Part shown: in pieces, positions 42,885-51,824 of the stretch | How positions within the stretch are numbered: the first letter of the stretch is position 1 | How the letters are laid out: each line of letters opens with the position of its first letter | The notes under the pieces: model-generated | What the model was told of the DNA's origin: nothing | The model's input: the letters and a program-made list of their open reading frames with translations, nothing else | Databases searched by the model: none | NCBI GenBank assembly: GCA_017480785.1 | Contig: JAFURZ010000007.1 | Span: 205,800 to 269,799, forward strand | DNA: 64,000 bases | Source of the DNA: Bacteroidales bacterium | GTDB lineage: Bacteria > Bacteroidota > Bacteroidia > Bacteroidales > P3 | Direction: 5' to 3' | Program-made: the position numbers and the translations under genes

Positions 42885-44123
42885 ATGAAGAAACTACTTT
42901 TCCCCGCAGCCATACTGCTTCTGCTTGCCGTCACAGGCTGCACCGACGAGGAGTCGGGTCTGGGGTTGAACCTCGTGGATGGCAACACCCTCTACAACGG
43001 CCAGCAGGCCACCCTCACCGCCAACCGCGCCCTGAGTGTGCGCGACGACTCGCTGACGACCACCGGCTTCGACTATGGCGTCATCGGCAACTACCAGGAC
43101 GCCACCTTCGGCAGCGTCAGCGCCACCCTCTACACCCAGATTGCCCTCGACCAGCACACCGGCAGCATCAACATAGCCGAGAACATCATCGACTCGGTTG
43201 TGCTCACCCTCGTGAAGGACCACACCTTCCCCGACAGCACGGCCTCCTACAACTTCCATTTCGAGGTGATGCGCCTCGCCGAGCCGCTGCTGACCGACAC
43301 GGTCTACTACAGCTGCGACACCCTGGCGGTGGACCCGACGGCCAAATACTTCGACCAGACGGTCACCGTGACCCCCACCGACTCGATTGTGCGCCTCAAG
43401 CTCGACAACTCCATCAGCACCATCCTCAACCAGACCGGCACCGCCGAGGAGTTCATCAACGCCACCAAGGGCCTGCGCATCCGCATCACCGATGCCGGCA
43501 GCACCGGCATGCTGGGCATCAACTTCAGGGCCACAAAGACCTGCCTCACCGTCTATCACCGCTATAGCAGCGAAGACACCGTCGACGCGGAGTATCCCTT
43601 CCTGCTGGGCAACGGCACGGCTCACTTCATCCACTTCCACCACGACTATACGGGTAGCGTCACCGGTGGAGCCGACAGCCTCGACGGCACCACGGCGCTC
43701 TACCTCGAGCCGCTGGGCGGCTACAATATGCTCGTCAGCTTCGACGACGCCGTCCGCACCTTCGCCGCGGCCCATCCCACCGCCGTGCTGCACCACGCCG
43801 AGCTGCTGCTGCCCGTCGCCTCGTCGGTGACACCGCCCGACCGCGTGCTGGCCGTCGGCAAGCGTGCCGAGGGCGACGAGGCCTACATCGACGACCTGAT
43901 GATGGACCTCATACACATGTCCCGCTTCGACGGCACCTACGACGCCAGCCGCAACTGCTACCGCCTGCGGGTGACCCAGCATGTGCAGGGCCTCCTCCGC
44001 CAAGGGGCCGACCCCGGCACCCTGCTCGTGCTCAACTCGCGCCGCAGCTCGGCAGCCCGAGCCATCGTCAACGGCCTCTCGGCCACCGACCACCCCCGCA
44101 TCGAATTAATCTACACCGAATAG
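42885..44123 (+). CDS. DUF4270 lipoprotein
   Basis: 412 residues. Lipoprotein signal MKKLLFPAAILLLLAVTGC (Cys19), then DEESGLGLNLVDGNTLYNGQ and a long beta-rich domain with features of DUF4270 (SVVLTLV-type strands, HAELLLPVAS, GLRIRITDAGSTGML). The family is restricted to Bacteroidetes and has no known activity; members are envelope proteins. It follows the half-length glycogen synthase gene, a pairing seen in other Bacteroidales, and precedes the YwqK-like gene by 12 bases. Confidence 0.85.
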   Translation: MKKLLFPAAILLLLAVTGCTDEESGLGLNLVDGNTLYNGQQATLTANRALSVRDDSLTTTGFDYGVIGNYQDATFGSVSATLYTQIALDQHTGSINIAENIIDSVVLTLVKDHTFPDSTASYNFHFEVMRLAEPLLTDTVYYSCDTLAVDPTAKYFDQTVTVTPTDSIVRLKLDNSISTILNQTGTAEEFINATKGLRIRITDAGSTGMLGINFRATKTCLTVYHRYSSEDTVDAEYPFLLGNGTAHFIHFHHDYTGSVTGGADSLDGTTALYLEPLGGYNMLVSFDDAVRTFAAAHPTAVLHHAELLLPVASSVTPPDRVLAVGKRAEGDEAYIDDLMMDLIHMSRFDGTYDASRNCYRLRVTQHVQGLLRQGADPGTLLVLNSRRSSAARAIVNGLSATDHPRIELIYTE

Positions 44124-44135
44124 ACCCAACCGACC

Positions 44136-45278
44136 ATGAAGAGAATCATCCTCACCGCAGCATTGGCACTCGCGCTGCCCACGCTCCTCACAGCCCAGAC
44201 CCGCTACGAGAAGACCTACAGCGACAGCAAACAACTCTCCGTCGAGGGCACCCTCAACGACGAAGGCAAACGCACCGGCAACTGGACCTGGTGGTATCCC
44301 AACGGGCAGATGTCGCAGCAAGGCAGTTACGTCAAAGGCCAGAAAAGCGGCACCTGGACGCTCTACTATGAGGACGGCAGCCGCATGGCCGAAGAATGCC
44401 ACGCCACCGGCACCACCCGCTCCTGGTTCCGCAACGGCGACCTCAAGAGCGAAGTCAACGTGGAGAACGGCAAACGCCACGGTCTCTACCGTTCGTGGCA
44501 CTCCAACGGACAGGTCGAGGAGGAAATCAACTATGTCGCCGGCAGCCGCGAAGGGTTGACGCGCCAGTGGCATCCCAACGGGCAGCTCCGCTTCGAGGGC
44601 ACCTACCAGCGCAACGAGTTGCAAGGCAAGGCCACTTGGTGGCTCGCCGACGGCAAGCTCGACATGGAAGGCACCCTGAAGGACGGCGAGCAGGACGGCC
44701 CTTGGCGCTACTACTGGCGCACCAACGGCAAACTCGGCATCGAGGGCTCCTTCAGCAAGGACCGCGAGACCGGCCAATGGACCTACTACTATGAGACCGG
44801 CGAGCGCTGGCGTCAAGGCCTCTACCGCAACGGCAAGCGCGAGGGCACCTGGACCACCTGGTATGAAAGCGGCGCCAGGCTGCACGAGGGCAGCTACATC
44901 AACGGCGTGGAAGAAGGCGAATGGACCTCATGGTATGAGGACGGCTCGGTCGACTACTACGGCACCTTCAGCGGTGGCCTGAAGAGCGGCGAGTGGCGCG
45001 GCCTCTACGACGACGGCTCCGTCCGCTACATCATGCACTATGCCGCCGACGCGAAAGACGGCGAGGAGGTGCGCTACTACCCCAACGGGCAGGTCGAGAT
45101 ACGCCAGCACTTCACCGCCGGCGTCCTCCACGGCAAGTACGAACGCTACAACGAAGCCGGCGGCTGCGTCGAGAAAGGCCAGTTTGTGAACGGCGAGAAG
45201 GACGGCAAGTGGGTGTGGTACGACGGCGGCAAAGAGGTCTACAAGGCCAAGTTCAAGGCCGGACGCGAGGTGAAATGA
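44136..45278 (+). CDS. YwqK/MORN-type repeat protein
   Basis: 380 residues with a signal peptide (MKRIILTAALALALPTLLTA). Some fifteen repeats of about 23 residues follow, of the form GTWTLYYEDGSRMAEE, GLYRSWHSNGQVEEE, GEWTSWYEDGSVDYYG; these are MORN_2/YwqK repeats. The family is annotated as 'antitoxin' in some databases, but no toxin gene is adjacent, so that name is not supported here. Repeats of this kind make extended beta surfaces for binding. Its stop overlaps the maf start (ATGA). Confidence 0.85.
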   Translation: MKRIILTAALALALPTLLTAQTRYEKTYSDSKQLSVEGTLNDEGKRTGNWTWWYPNGQMSQQGSYVKGQKSGTWTLYYEDGSRMAEECHATGTTRSWFRNGDLKSEVNVENGKRHGLYRSWHSNGQVEEEINYVAGSREGLTRQWHPNGQLRFEGTYQRNELQGKATWWLADGKLDMEGTLKDGEQDGPWRYYWRTNGKLGIEGSFSKDRETGQWTYYYETGERWRQGLYRNGKREGTWTTWYESGARLHEGSYINGVEEGEWTSWYEDGSVDYYGTFSGGLKSGEWRGLYDDGSVRYIMHYAADAKDGEEVRYYPNGQVEIRQHFTAGVLHGKYERYNEAGGCVEKGQFVNGEKDGKWVWYDGGKEVYKAKFKAGREVK

Positions 45279-45841
45279 GACTCCTGCTGGCTTCCAAATC
45301 GCCCCGCCGGCGGCAGCTGCTCGCCGAGCTGGGGTTCCCCATTGGTATCGTCAGCGTCGACGTCGACGAACACATCGACGCCCCGCTCCCTGCCGACCAA
45401 GTGGCCGAGCATCTGGCCTGCCGCAAGTCGGAGGCTTTCCCTTCCGACCGGCTGTCCGAGGGCGACGTGCTTGTCACCGCCGACACCGTGGTAGTGCTCG
45501 ACGGCAAGGTGCTCGGCAAACCCGCCTCCCGCACCGAGGCCGTCGCCATGCTCCACGGCCTCAGCGGTCGCAGCCACGAGGTCTACACCGGCGTGTGCCT
45601 CCGCACCAACCGCATCCGACGCTCCTTCACCGAGCAGACCACCGTCCACTTCTCCACCCTCACCGACGCGGAAATCGACTACTACGTCGACCACTACCGC
45701 CCCTTCGACAAGGCGGGAGCCTACGGCATACAGGAGTGGATAGGCATGGTGGGCATCAGCCGCATCGAGGGCTGCTTCTACAACGTCATGGGCCTGCCGG
45801 TGGCACGCCTCTATGCCGCCCTGAAGGCGTTGACGGCGTGA
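45275..45841 (+). CDS. maf: Maf-like nucleotide pyrophosphatase
   Basis: 188 residues, normal for Maf. LLLASKSPRRRQLLAELGF is the substrate-binding signature, followed by DTVVVLDGKVLGKPASRTEA, LSGRSHEVYTGVCL, FDKAGAYGIQEW and a C-terminal YNVMGLPVARLY. Maf proteins hydrolyse non-canonical or canonical dTTP/UTP-type nucleotides and limit septum formation in Bacillus. Which nucleotide this one prefers cannot be read from the sequence. Start overlaps the stop of the repeat protein gene. Confidence 0.93.
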   Translation: MRLLLASKSPRRRQLLAELGFPIGIVSVDVDEHIDAPLPADQVAEHLACRKSEAFPSDRLSEGDVLVTADTVVVLDGKVLGKPASRTEAVAMLHGLSGRSHEVYTGVCLRTNRIRRSFTEQTTVHFSTLTDAEIDYYVDHYRPFDKAGAYGIQEWIGMVGISRIEGCFYNVMGLPVARLYAALKALTA

Positions 45842-45860
45842 CGCCGGGCCCTGCCGTCAG

Positions 45861-47756
45861 TTATTCCTTTTCAGTAATTCTCAGATAGAGGTTCTCGTCC
45901 AACTCCACACGGCCTTCGTCGAGCATCCGCCGCACCAGTGCGCGCACCTCCTGACCGTCGGCATCCTTCAGCTGCCCCACCAGCTCGTTCACCCGCATCG
46001 GCACCCCGCCGCGCAGCAACGCAAGCACCTCCTCCTCGTCGGGTTTGTGCACTCCCTGACGCTTCAGGCACACGTCGCACCGGCCGCAAGGCTCGCCGGC
46101 CTCGCCGAAGTATTCCACCAGCTGCCGGCTGCGGCACACGTCGTCGGTGCTCACATAGCGTCGCATGCTGTCCAGCCGCCAGCGGGCCGTCCGCTTCAAG
46201 ATGTCGTAGTTGCTCTCGTCAAGCCTTATCTCGCGCTCGTCGATGCGGGACGAGAGGAAGATAATCTGCGGCTTCGTGGGACGTGGGCGGTATTCCACCA
46301 CATGCATGGCGTGCATCTGGTTCAGCAGCGAGACCACATCGGCCTCCTCCAGCATGCTACGCGAGGCGATGCGGCCCTCGTTGACGGGGGTGGGCTCGGT
46401 GAAGAGACCCGGATAGAGGCGCAGGGCGGCCTGCAGCAGGTTGCCCATGGCCAGGTGCTCCACTTGGAAGCGGTACACCTCGTTGCGTCCCACGGGGATG
46501 AAGAGGGTGGAACGGGACTCCTCCTGCTCCGGCAGGCTGATGAACCCCTCGCGCTCCAGGAAGCGGCAGGCGCTGTAGAACTCGCGCACCTTCAGGTTGT
46601 AGGTGGAGCAGAGCGCCTCCAGGTCGAAGTCGAACTGGGTGTCGGCGCCGCTGCCTATCGGCAGGCGGTAGTAGTTGCACAAGGCTTTGTACACGTTGCG
46701 GATGTACTTGAGCGAGGGAAAGTCGCTCGCGAAGTGACGCTCTGCCAAGAGCAAGTCGGACTCGTCGCAGACCAGCACGGCCGCCGACGGCAACCCGTCG
46801 CGACCGGCACGGCCGGCCTCCTGGTAGTAGGCCTCGAGCGAGTCGGGCAGGTCCAAGTGGATGACGAAGCGCACATCGGCCTTGTCGATGCCCATTCCGA
46901 AGGCATTGGTGGCCACCATCACACGGCAGTCGCCCTGCATCCATAGCTGCTGTCGCCGGTCGCGCTCGGAGGAGGGCAGGCCGGCATGGTAGAAAGTAGC
47001 CGTGACGCCGGCGGCCTCCAGCTGTTGCGCCACCGTCTGGCTGTGCCGGCGGCTGCGCACATAGACGATGCCGCTGCCGCCGTAGCAGCGGACGACCTGC
47101 AGCATGCAGGCCACCTTGTCGCCCTCGTGCATCACCGAGTAGGCCAGGTTGGGCCGCACGAAACTGCCCCTGAAGATGCGGCAATCCTGCATCAGCAGGT
47201 GCTGCCGGATGTCCTCCTGCACCGCAGGCGTCGCCGTGGCGGTGAGGGCCACCAGCGGCGTATGGGGATGGTAGGCGCGGATGTCGGCAATCTGGAGGTA
47301 GGGCGGGCGGAAGTCGTAGCCCCACTGCGACACACAGTGGGCTTCGTCGACGGCGATGAGGCCCACCTTCATCTGGCGCAGGTGCTCGATGAAGCGGCGC
47401 TGCCGCAACCGCTCGGGCGAGACATAGAGGAACTTCAGGTCGCCAGCAATGGCGTTGTAGAGCGTCGCCGTCACCGTCTCCGACGGCAGGCCGGCCACCA
47501 GGCAGGCGGCCTTCAGATGACGGTCGTTCAGCTGCTGCACCTGGTCCTTCATCAACGCCACCAGCGGCGACACCACAAGACAGATGCCCTCCCTCATCAG
47601 GGCGGGCATCTGATAGCAGAGCGACTTGCCTCCTCCGGTAGGCAGCAGGACCAGCGTGTCGTGGCCCTCGCTCACCGACTCCACTATCTCCTCCTGCAGG
47701 GGGCGGAAAGCGTCGTAGCCCCAGTAGCGTTTGAGGAGCGAGCGGGCATCGGCCAT
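45861..47756 (-). CDS. recQ: ATP-dependent DNA helicase RecQ
   Basis: 631 residues. Helicase motifs: Walker A LLPTGGGKSLCYQMPAL (about 36), DEAH box in AVDEAHCVSQWGYDFRP, motif VI QEAGRAGRDG. The RecQ zinc domain has C(x)n then GEPCGRCDVC (about residues 540-565). A winged-helix domain and a short helical tail follow, instead of a clear HRDC domain. RecQ unwinds forks and recombination intermediates. The gene is convergent with maf (20 bases between stops). Confidence 0.95.
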   Translation of the reverse strand: MADARSLLKRYWGYDAFRPLQEEIVESVSEGHDTLVLLPTGGGKSLCYQMPALMREGICLVVSPLVALMKDQVQQLNDRHLKAACLVAGLPSETVTATLYNAIAGDLKFLYVSPERLRQRRFIEHLRQMKVGLIAVDEAHCVSQWGYDFRPPYLQIADIRAYHPHTPLVALTATATPAVQEDIRQHLLMQDCRIFRGSFVRPNLAYSVMHEGDKVACMLQVVRCYGGSGIVYVRSRRHSQTVAQQLEAAGVTATFYHAGLPSSERDRRQQLWMQGDCRVMVATNAFGMGIDKADVRFVIHLDLPDSLEAYYQEAGRAGRDGLPSAAVLVCDESDLLLAERHFASDFPSLKYIRNVYKALCNYYRLPIGSGADTQFDFDLEALCSTYNLKVREFYSACRFLEREGFISLPEQEESRSTLFIPVGRNEVYRFQVEHLAMGNLLQAALRLYPGLFTEPTPVNEGRIASRSMLEEADVVSLLNQMHAMHVVEYRPRPTKPQIIFLSSRIDEREIRLDESNYDILKRTARWRLDSMRRYVSTDDVCRSRQLVEYFGEAGEPCGRCDVCLKRQGVHKPDEEEVLALLRGGVPMRVNELVGQLKDADGQEVRALVRRMLDEGRVELDENLYLRITEKE

Positions 47757-47776
47757 GGATACGGAGTGCTTTCTTC

Positions 47777-50700
47777 TTATCTCACCAGCGTGATGTTTCC
47801 GTACATCCTGGCCACCGTGTAGGCGCCGGGCTTGCGGTAGCGGCAGATGTAGGTGTAGGAACCCTGCGGGCAGTCGGTGCCGTCAGCCATCGTGCCGTCC
47901 CACTCGAAGGTGGGGTCGGACGACTCGTACACCAGTTGGCCGAAGCGGTTGTAGATATAGATGTGGAATATCTCGTAGACGTTGCGGGAGAAGAGCTTGA
48001 ACTTGGCGTTCACATCCTCCGAGCCGGGAGTGAAGACATTGGGGAACCACGCCGTGTAGAGGTTCACCGGGATGCTGAACGGATAGACCGTCGGGCAGCC
48101 CAACTCGTTGTAGTTGGTCAGGGTGACATAGACCGAGTCGGCTCCGGTGGCCTCCTCGAAGGTGTGCGTCACCTCGCGCCCCGGCACCGTCTCGCCGCCG
48201 GCGAAGGTCCACGTCGTGCTGACGCTGTAGGGCGATTCGTCACGCAGCGTCAAGGTGGGGTCCTCCGAGTCGACAAGGCCGGGATTGAGGTTGACGACGG
48301 GCACCGGATAGGGATATACCGTCACGTCGGTCGTCAACGGCGTGGCGTCGCAGTCGTTGTTGCCGTGACCCACGAGGGTGTAGGTGGTGTTCACCTGCGG
48401 ATAGACCACGATATGGGCCGCCGAGTCCTGGCCAATCAGGCTGGTGTCGGCCGGCGAGGCCGACCAGGTGTAGTGGTGGGCGTTCTCGCCCGACAGCTCC
48501 ACCGGGTCGCCCGGGCATATCTTGCCGTCGGCAGGGACCTTCTTCAGCTTGGGCTTCACCAGGAACACGCGCGCGCTGTCCCACGCCTCGCAGTTCTGCG
48601 GGGCGGGGCTGGTCACGAGCACATAGTAGGTCGCCGTGTCGGCATAGGGCTGCACCTTCAGCGTGTCGCCCACGGGCAGGCCGCCAGCGAGGTGGCCATA
48701 GGCAGTGGACCACTGGTAGGAGCAGTTCTCTATGTCGGACGTGACCCACACCTTGGTCTTGTCGCCCTGGCAGACGATGCTGTCGCCGTGGCGCAGCAGC
48801 TGGGGATTGGTGAAGATATTCACGGTGTCGTAGGTGGTGTCCTGGCACCAGATGACCTCGTCCTGGTTCACCGGGTTGAGGTAGAACAGGCCGTTGCGCA
48901 CAATCATCCCAATGGGTTCCACGCCGTCGGTGTGCACCGCGAAGGTGTGGGGGAAGGGCGTCGACTCGCCGTCGACCGCCAGCGTGTCGCCCAGCGTGTG
49001 CGTGCTGTCGTCGTCGGCCTTGCGGAAGAGCCACTGGCGGTAGGTCGAGCCCGGCGTGACGTCGCGCAGGGTGGTTGTGGGGTCACTGGCGCAGAGCACA
49101 GTGTCGTAGATGGTGAAGCGTGCCTCGGGGTTGGGCAGCGGCTGTATCTCGTAGATGGCCTCCGAGTAGCAGTCGCCGTGGGCGGGCCGGTCGGCTTCGG
49201 CAATGTCGGAGTTGAACTCGTCAATGTTGGTGCGCACCTTCACGTAGCGCAGCGTGTCGCCGGGGAAGTTGACCGACACCGTCAGGCCCGTATCCACCTT
49301 CAAGGGGTCGCCGCCGCAGGCGGCATTGTTGTAGAAACTCCAGATGGTGCTGTCTGCTTTCACCATGTCAGAACTTCCCGGCACGAAGCTCTCATTCCTT
49401 ATCACCACGTCGCCGCCGCAGTACTCCTGCTTCGCTATCTCCATCGTCGGCTTGATGTTCTGCACGATGGCGAAGATGTTCGACCAGTAGGGCTTTGTCG
49501 GATTGATGGCCGACTTCACCTTGCAGAGGAAGACCTGCTTGTTGGTCATCGAGTCCTCGGGGGCCTCGATGCCCTGCGTGTGGGCGTTGTTGGGCACATA
49601 CTCCACGCTGAAGTCCTCGGACTGCGCCTTGTAGCGGTAGGCCGAGTCGCTCACGTTGTCGTTGGCGGCGGTGTCGGTCAGCTGATGGAAGGTGTAGTAG
49701 GCTGTCGAATTGGCATTGTCGAGGGGCATCGTCATGGTGCTGGTATTGCCCAGCGGCGAATAGCTGCCGTACTCGGAGCGGTACCACGCGTAGTTTCGCA
49801 TGCCCTGAGGGGCCGCGAGGGTCGTCACGTCGGTCGACATACCGCCGGGGCAGCCGCTGGTGGTGATTTCCATCGGGCGGCACTCGCCACAGATGTAGGC
49901 ATAACCCCAGTGATACGAAGCGCTACAACCGCTCACCATCACCTCGACACGTACAGTCTTGTACATCATAGGCGCCAGGTTGATAACCACCTTGTCCCAT
50001 TCCTTCCAAATGACGTTGTTGTAGCCGAAAGTGCCGTGCCATCCGTTCTGGCCGCTGGTTATACTGCCACCACTGGAAGTGGGGGTGGCGGTGATGAAGT
50101 AGGCCAGCGTGTCGCACTGATTGGTGCCCGAGGCGGGCGGGTTGGTCCGCGTGGGACTTGCCTGCACCCACTCCCCAGCATCGTTCTGCGCCATGATGCG
50201 CACCATGAAGGACGCGTCGCCTCCAATACCATGGGTTCCGTCCTGGAAGACGCAGGCATAGTAGAGGTAGAGCAAGGCGTTCGTGGGCATCACTTTGAGT
50301 TGATAGCGAAGGCCCGCCGAGTTTCCATTAGAAGCGCTACCACCGTAGGCGGTACCGATGCGGATGCTACTTGTGAGGTCGGTCTGCACAGGCAGCGAGG
50401 GGTCGTTGGTGTTGTACTGCTCCCACGGCACAAAAGGCAGTTGGTTGCCCGTGTTCGGGTCGCGATTATTACCGACATTCTTTGTATAAATCTCGAAAGG
50501 ACGATCCGTGTGCTTGCCCGAAGGGAACGTGGCCACATTACCGCCCAAACCGGAAATGGTATAGGTACCCATCTGGTTCCTGTTGACGGTGTTGTTCCAA
50601 TTGACGCCCGTATTGCCACTTGTGGCAAGAGGTGCTGAACCACTGGTCTTTAATCCAGTCATACCTTCATATTGGGTACCGGCGTAAAGACCCATACCCA

Positions 50701-50848
50701 CATCGGTGAAATTAGTCGGGTTGTTCCATCCGCGGCAGACGATATTCTGGGACCAGTCGTCTTTAGATTGAGCCTGCACCGGACCCACGCCCAGCACGAA
50801 CGCCAGCGCCACGAAGGCCGCCACACGGGAAAATTCATCTCTTTTCAT
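47777..50848 (-). CDS. Large secreted protein with T9SS type B domain
   Basis: 1023 residues from MKRDEFSRVAAFVALAFVLG (signal peptide). The N-terminal ~500 residues are a lectin-like or sandwich region of unknown family; residues about 560-900 contain at least three PKD/Ig-like modules (VYPQVNTTYTLVGHGNNDCD, TLRDESPYSVSTTWTFAGGE). The C-terminal ~95 residues (WFPNVFTPGSEDVNAKFKLF, IYNRFGQLVYESSDPTFEWD, GSYTYICRYR) are the gliding-motility-type (CHU_C) sorting domain of T9SS type B. It is probably a surface adhesin or filament subunit. It faces a 976-base repeat region upstream. Confidence 0.82.
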   Translation of the reverse strand: MKRDEFSRVAAFVALAFVLGVGPVQAQSKDDWSQNIVCRGWNNPTNFTDVGMGLYAGTQYEGMTGLKTSGSAPLATSGNTGVNWNNTVNRNQMGTYTISGLGGNVATFPSGKHTDRPFEIYTKNVGNNRDPNTGNQLPFVPWEQYNTNDPSLPVQTDLTSSIRIGTAYGGSASNGNSAGLRYQLKVMPTNALLYLYYACVFQDGTHGIGGDASFMVRIMAQNDAGEWVQASPTRTNPPASGTNQCDTLAYFITATPTSSGGSITSGQNGWHGTFGYNNVIWKEWDKVVINLAPMMYKTVRVEVMVSGCSASYHWGYAYICGECRPMEITTSGCPGGMSTDVTTLAAPQGMRNYAWYRSEYGSYSPLGNTSTMTMPLDNANSTAYYTFHQLTDTAANDNVSDSAYRYKAQSEDFSVEYVPNNAHTQGIEAPEDSMTNKQVFLCKVKSAINPTKPYWSNIFAIVQNIKPTMEIAKQEYCGGDVVIRNESFVPGSSDMVKADSTIWSFYNNAACGGDPLKVDTGLTVSVNFPGDTLRYVKVRTNIDEFNSDIAEADRPAHGDCYSEAIYEIQPLPNPEARFTIYDTVLCASDPTTTLRDVTPGSTYRQWLFRKADDDSTHTLGDTLAVDGESTPFPHTFAVHTDGVEPIGMIVRNGLFYLNPVNQDEVIWCQDTTYDTVNIFTNPQLLRHGDSIVCQGDKTKVWVTSDIENCSYQWSTAYGHLAGGLPVGDTLKVQPYADTATYYVLVTSPAPQNCEAWDSARVFLVKPKLKKVPADGKICPGDPVELSGENAHHYTWSASPADTSLIGQDSAAHIVVYPQVNTTYTLVGHGNNDCDATPLTTDVTVYPYPVPVVNLNPGLVDSEDPTLTLRDESPYSVSTTWTFAGGETVPGREVTHTFEEATGADSVYVTLTNYNELGCPTVYPFSIPVNLYTAWFPNVFTPGSEDVNAKFKLFSRNVYEIFHIYIYNRFGQLVYESSDPTFEWDGTMADGTDCPQGSYTYICRYRKPGAYTVARMYGNITLVR

Positions 50849-51040
50849 TGCATGAACCATATTTTATTCCTTTCATTATCAATTCCCTGCACCGAACACC
50901 CGCACGTTATACAATCAGCAAACATTTGCAACTTTTGCAACTTTTTTTCACCTATATAGATGCAAAAAGGCCTAATTTTGTTGTCATGCACTTGAAATTT
51001 TTTTTATGATTATCCGCACTTGCCCGAATTAGGCAGAAGA

Positions 51041-51240
51041 GCCCACGGGGTGGGCGATATATGTTAGCCGTGGGCGTGAGCCCACGGAAAGCACGTTGTC
51101 ATCATCCCATGAGCCCACGGAGTGGGCGGCACATCTGTCAGCGTATAGTGTCGCCCACTCCGTGGGCTCGAAGAACAATTTGTCCGTCCGATTCCGTGGG
51201 CTCACGCCCACGGCTATTGATTGCCGCCCTTTCAGGGCTT
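51041..51240. repeat. Family D nested palindromic repeat
   Basis: Outer arms AGCCGTGGGCGTGAGCCCAC (51066-51089) and its exact 24-base inverse at 51192-51215; inner arms GAGCCCACGGAGTGGGCG (51111-51128) and exact inverse at 51152-51169. An additional GAGCCCACGGGGTGGGCG hairpin is at the left edge. The element is part of the 976-base gene-free stretch 50849-51824. Confidence 0.88.
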
Positions 51241-51329
51241 TCGGTGAATTACGGATAATCATATTTTTTTCGGTTTTCTCCCCGACGATGCCTCCCCCCT
51301 AGGGCCAACGCATCAATTTTAACATCCAC

Positions 51330-51535
51330 GAGCCTCGAAGAGGCTCAATCTCAATAACCCCACACGATAGTGTGGGGTATGTTCTGTCCCTTACCGTGCG
51401 TCTCGAAGAGACGCGACCTAATAGCATAATCGCGTCTCTTCGAGACGCTCAGCATCGGTGTGGGATGAGGCTTTCCCCAGACTGCGCTTTGCTTGTCTGG
51501 GGTTATTGAGATTCAACCTCTTCGAGGTTGTCCTC
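51330..51535. repeat. Family C nested palindromic repeat, copy 2
   Basis: Same order of hairpins as the 41.5 kb copy: GAGCCTCGAAGAGGCTC, CCCCACACGATAGTGTGGGG, GCGTCTCGAAGAGACGC and the mirrored half. In the right half the CCCCACAC hairpin is replaced by CCCCAGAC and GTCTGGGG, and the last stem reads AACCTCTTCGAGGTT; both keep internal pairing, which looks like compensatory change. Confidence 0.88.
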
Positions 51536-51600
51536 GCAAAAAAATATCCCCATGTTATAATGCCGAATATGATGTGTTGGCCCCGCCATCCCCCCCCTCC

Positions 51601-51716
51601 CCCATTTCTACGGTAGTATTACGGTAGTTCTTCTACAGTTCGACTTGAAAAAGCGTAATACTACCGTAAAACGGTAAAAGAACAGTAGTCGAAAACCCTA
51701 AGGATGTACGGGTTAC
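51601..51716. repeat. Family B repeat before rpsA terminator
   Basis: TTCTACGGTAGTATTACG (51607-51624) is matched inversely by CGTAATACTACCGTAAAA, with CTACAGTTCGACTTG between them; after it come GGTAAAAGAACAG and the shared block TCGAAAACCCTAAGGATG. It is a partly rearranged relative of the 31 kb copy. Confidence 0.8.
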
Positions 51717-51764
51717 ACGGGTACCACACGGGAGGGGTGCCACGCTCTGCCGCCGTGCTGCGGG

Positions 51765-51802
51765 CAAAAAGAAAGCCGCGCCATCGGGAGGATGGCACGG
51801 CT
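51765..51802 (-). terminator. Terminator of rpsA
   Basis: On the minus strand AGCCGTGCCATC, a 5-base loop CTCCC and GATGGCGCGGCT, followed by TTCTTTTTG, 22 bases after the rpsA stop. Confidence 0.85.
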
Positions 51803-51824
51803 GTCGGTGTGGTCACCTTGCGGC

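Noticed and set aside
44136-45278. Toxin-antitoxin pair based on the YwqK 'antitoxin' name
   Set aside because: The neighbour is maf and the protein has an export signal; nothing resembles a toxin.
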